The notes under the pieces: generated by a model | Database searches by the model: none | What the model was told of the DNA's origin: nothing | Seen by the model: the letters and a program-made list of their open reading frames with translations, nothing else | Program-made: the position numbers and the translations under genes | In this document: piece after piece, positions 5,622-5,810 of the stretch | Layout of the letters: each line of letters begins with the position of its first letter | How positions within the stretch are numbered: the stretch's first letter is position 1 | Source of the DNA: Chloroflexota bacterium | GTDB taxonomy: Bacteria; Chloroflexota; Dehalococcoidia; Lucifugimonadales; Australimonadaceae | Length of the DNA stretch: 5,810 bases | NCBI GenBank assembly: GCA_027625205.1 | Contig: JAQBVZ010000057.1 | Coordinates: forward strand, 1-5,810 | Direction: 5' to 3'

Positions 5622-5810
5622 ATGGGCCCGCTAGACGCGGCACTCATCGGCTCCTTCGCCCTGCTTGGCTCCATCGTGGGCGCCATAGCCGGTTTCGGCA
5701 CGGGCATCATCATGCTGCCCATCCTTGTCTTCTTCTTCGGCATCAGGGAGTCCATCCCAACCCTGACGGTTGCCATGCTTCTCACCAACAGGTCGCGGTC
5801 ATGGTTCAAC
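5622..5810 (+). CDS. TauE/SafE (TSUP) family permease, N-terminal part (cut by window end)
   Basis: The 63 visible residues are open to the last base. They begin MGPLDAALIGSFALLGSIVGAIAGFGTGIIMLPIL and run into further hydrophobic segments, roughly 6-25, 28-40 and 44-55, separated by GIRES. The GAIAGFGTG glycine motif with MLPIL after it is typical of the first two membrane helices of TSUP permeases, which export or import sulfite, sulfoacetate and related anions. The substrate cannot be told from this part. The ATG at 5622 is the only plausible start: an ATG at 5614 meets a stop after six codons and no other start lies in frame after leuB. The gap to leuB is 23 bp and no clear Shine-Dalgarno sequence is seen, so co-transcription with leuB is likely. 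Any role with the leucine pathway is unsupported. Confidence 0.82.
   Translation, partial: MGPLDAALIGSFALLGSIVGAIAGFGTGIIMLPILVFFFGIRESIPTLTVAMLLTNRSRSWFN

Noticed and set aside
4618..5643. 341-residue open frame on the minus strand across leuB
   Set aside because: It lies opposite clear LeuB coding sequence, shows no recognisable domain, and is the kind of long antisense frame that high G+C coding sequence produces.

Overview
This window is a leucine-biosynthesis cluster, read entirely on the + strand: leuA (3' part), leuC, rmuC, a GIY-YIG nuclease gene, leuD, leuB and the 5' end of a TauE/SafE-type permease gene. It comes from a bacterium of moderately high G+C. The protein types and the hairpin-forming repeats (stems GTTCGTGG/CCACGAAC and TTCGCCC/GGGTGAA) recall uncultured Chloroflexota such as Dehalococcoidia/SAR202-like lineages. 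That is an impression from memory, not a measured assignment.

Layout: 1-705 is the C-terminal part of 2-isopropylmalate synthase. The 125-bp gap after it holds a perfect 13-bp hairpin (736-768). 831-2240 is LeuC, the large subunit of isopropylmalate isomerase. 2241-2422 is intergenic and holds repeat copy 1. 2423-3460 is RmuC and 3479-3787 is a small GIY-YIG protein. Repeat copy 2 (3741-3831) covers the end of that gene and the gap before leuD. 3870-4466 is LeuD, the small isomerase subunit. 4505-5598 is LeuB, split into two frames near 4870. 5622-5810 is the start of a TSUP permease cut by the window end. No gene-free stretch exceeds 300 bases, and I see no rRNA, tRNA, CRISPR array or insertion sequence.

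How the genes work together: LeuA condenses 2-oxoisovalerate with acetyl-CoA, LeuC and LeuD together isomerise 2-isopropylmalate to 3-isopropylmalate, and LeuB oxidises it towards 2-oxoisocaproate, the precursor of leucine. RmuC and the GIY-YIG protein belong to DNA maintenance and have no evident role in this pathway, yet they lie between the genes for two subunits of one enzyme.

Three points stand out. (1) The rmuC/GIY-YIG pair is bracketed by two direct copies of a composite palindromic repeat, which suggests it entered, or is held, as a cassette. (2) The two hairpins of each repeat copy have complementary cores, and that complementarity is largely kept although the core sequence differs between copies. 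(3) leuB is broken by an apparent small deletion, leaving two ORFs that overlap by ATGA with a purine-rich SD-like sequence upstream, so it is either a recent lesion, a sequence error, or a split gene. I found no sign of a wholly new system; the rest is ordinary leucine metabolism.
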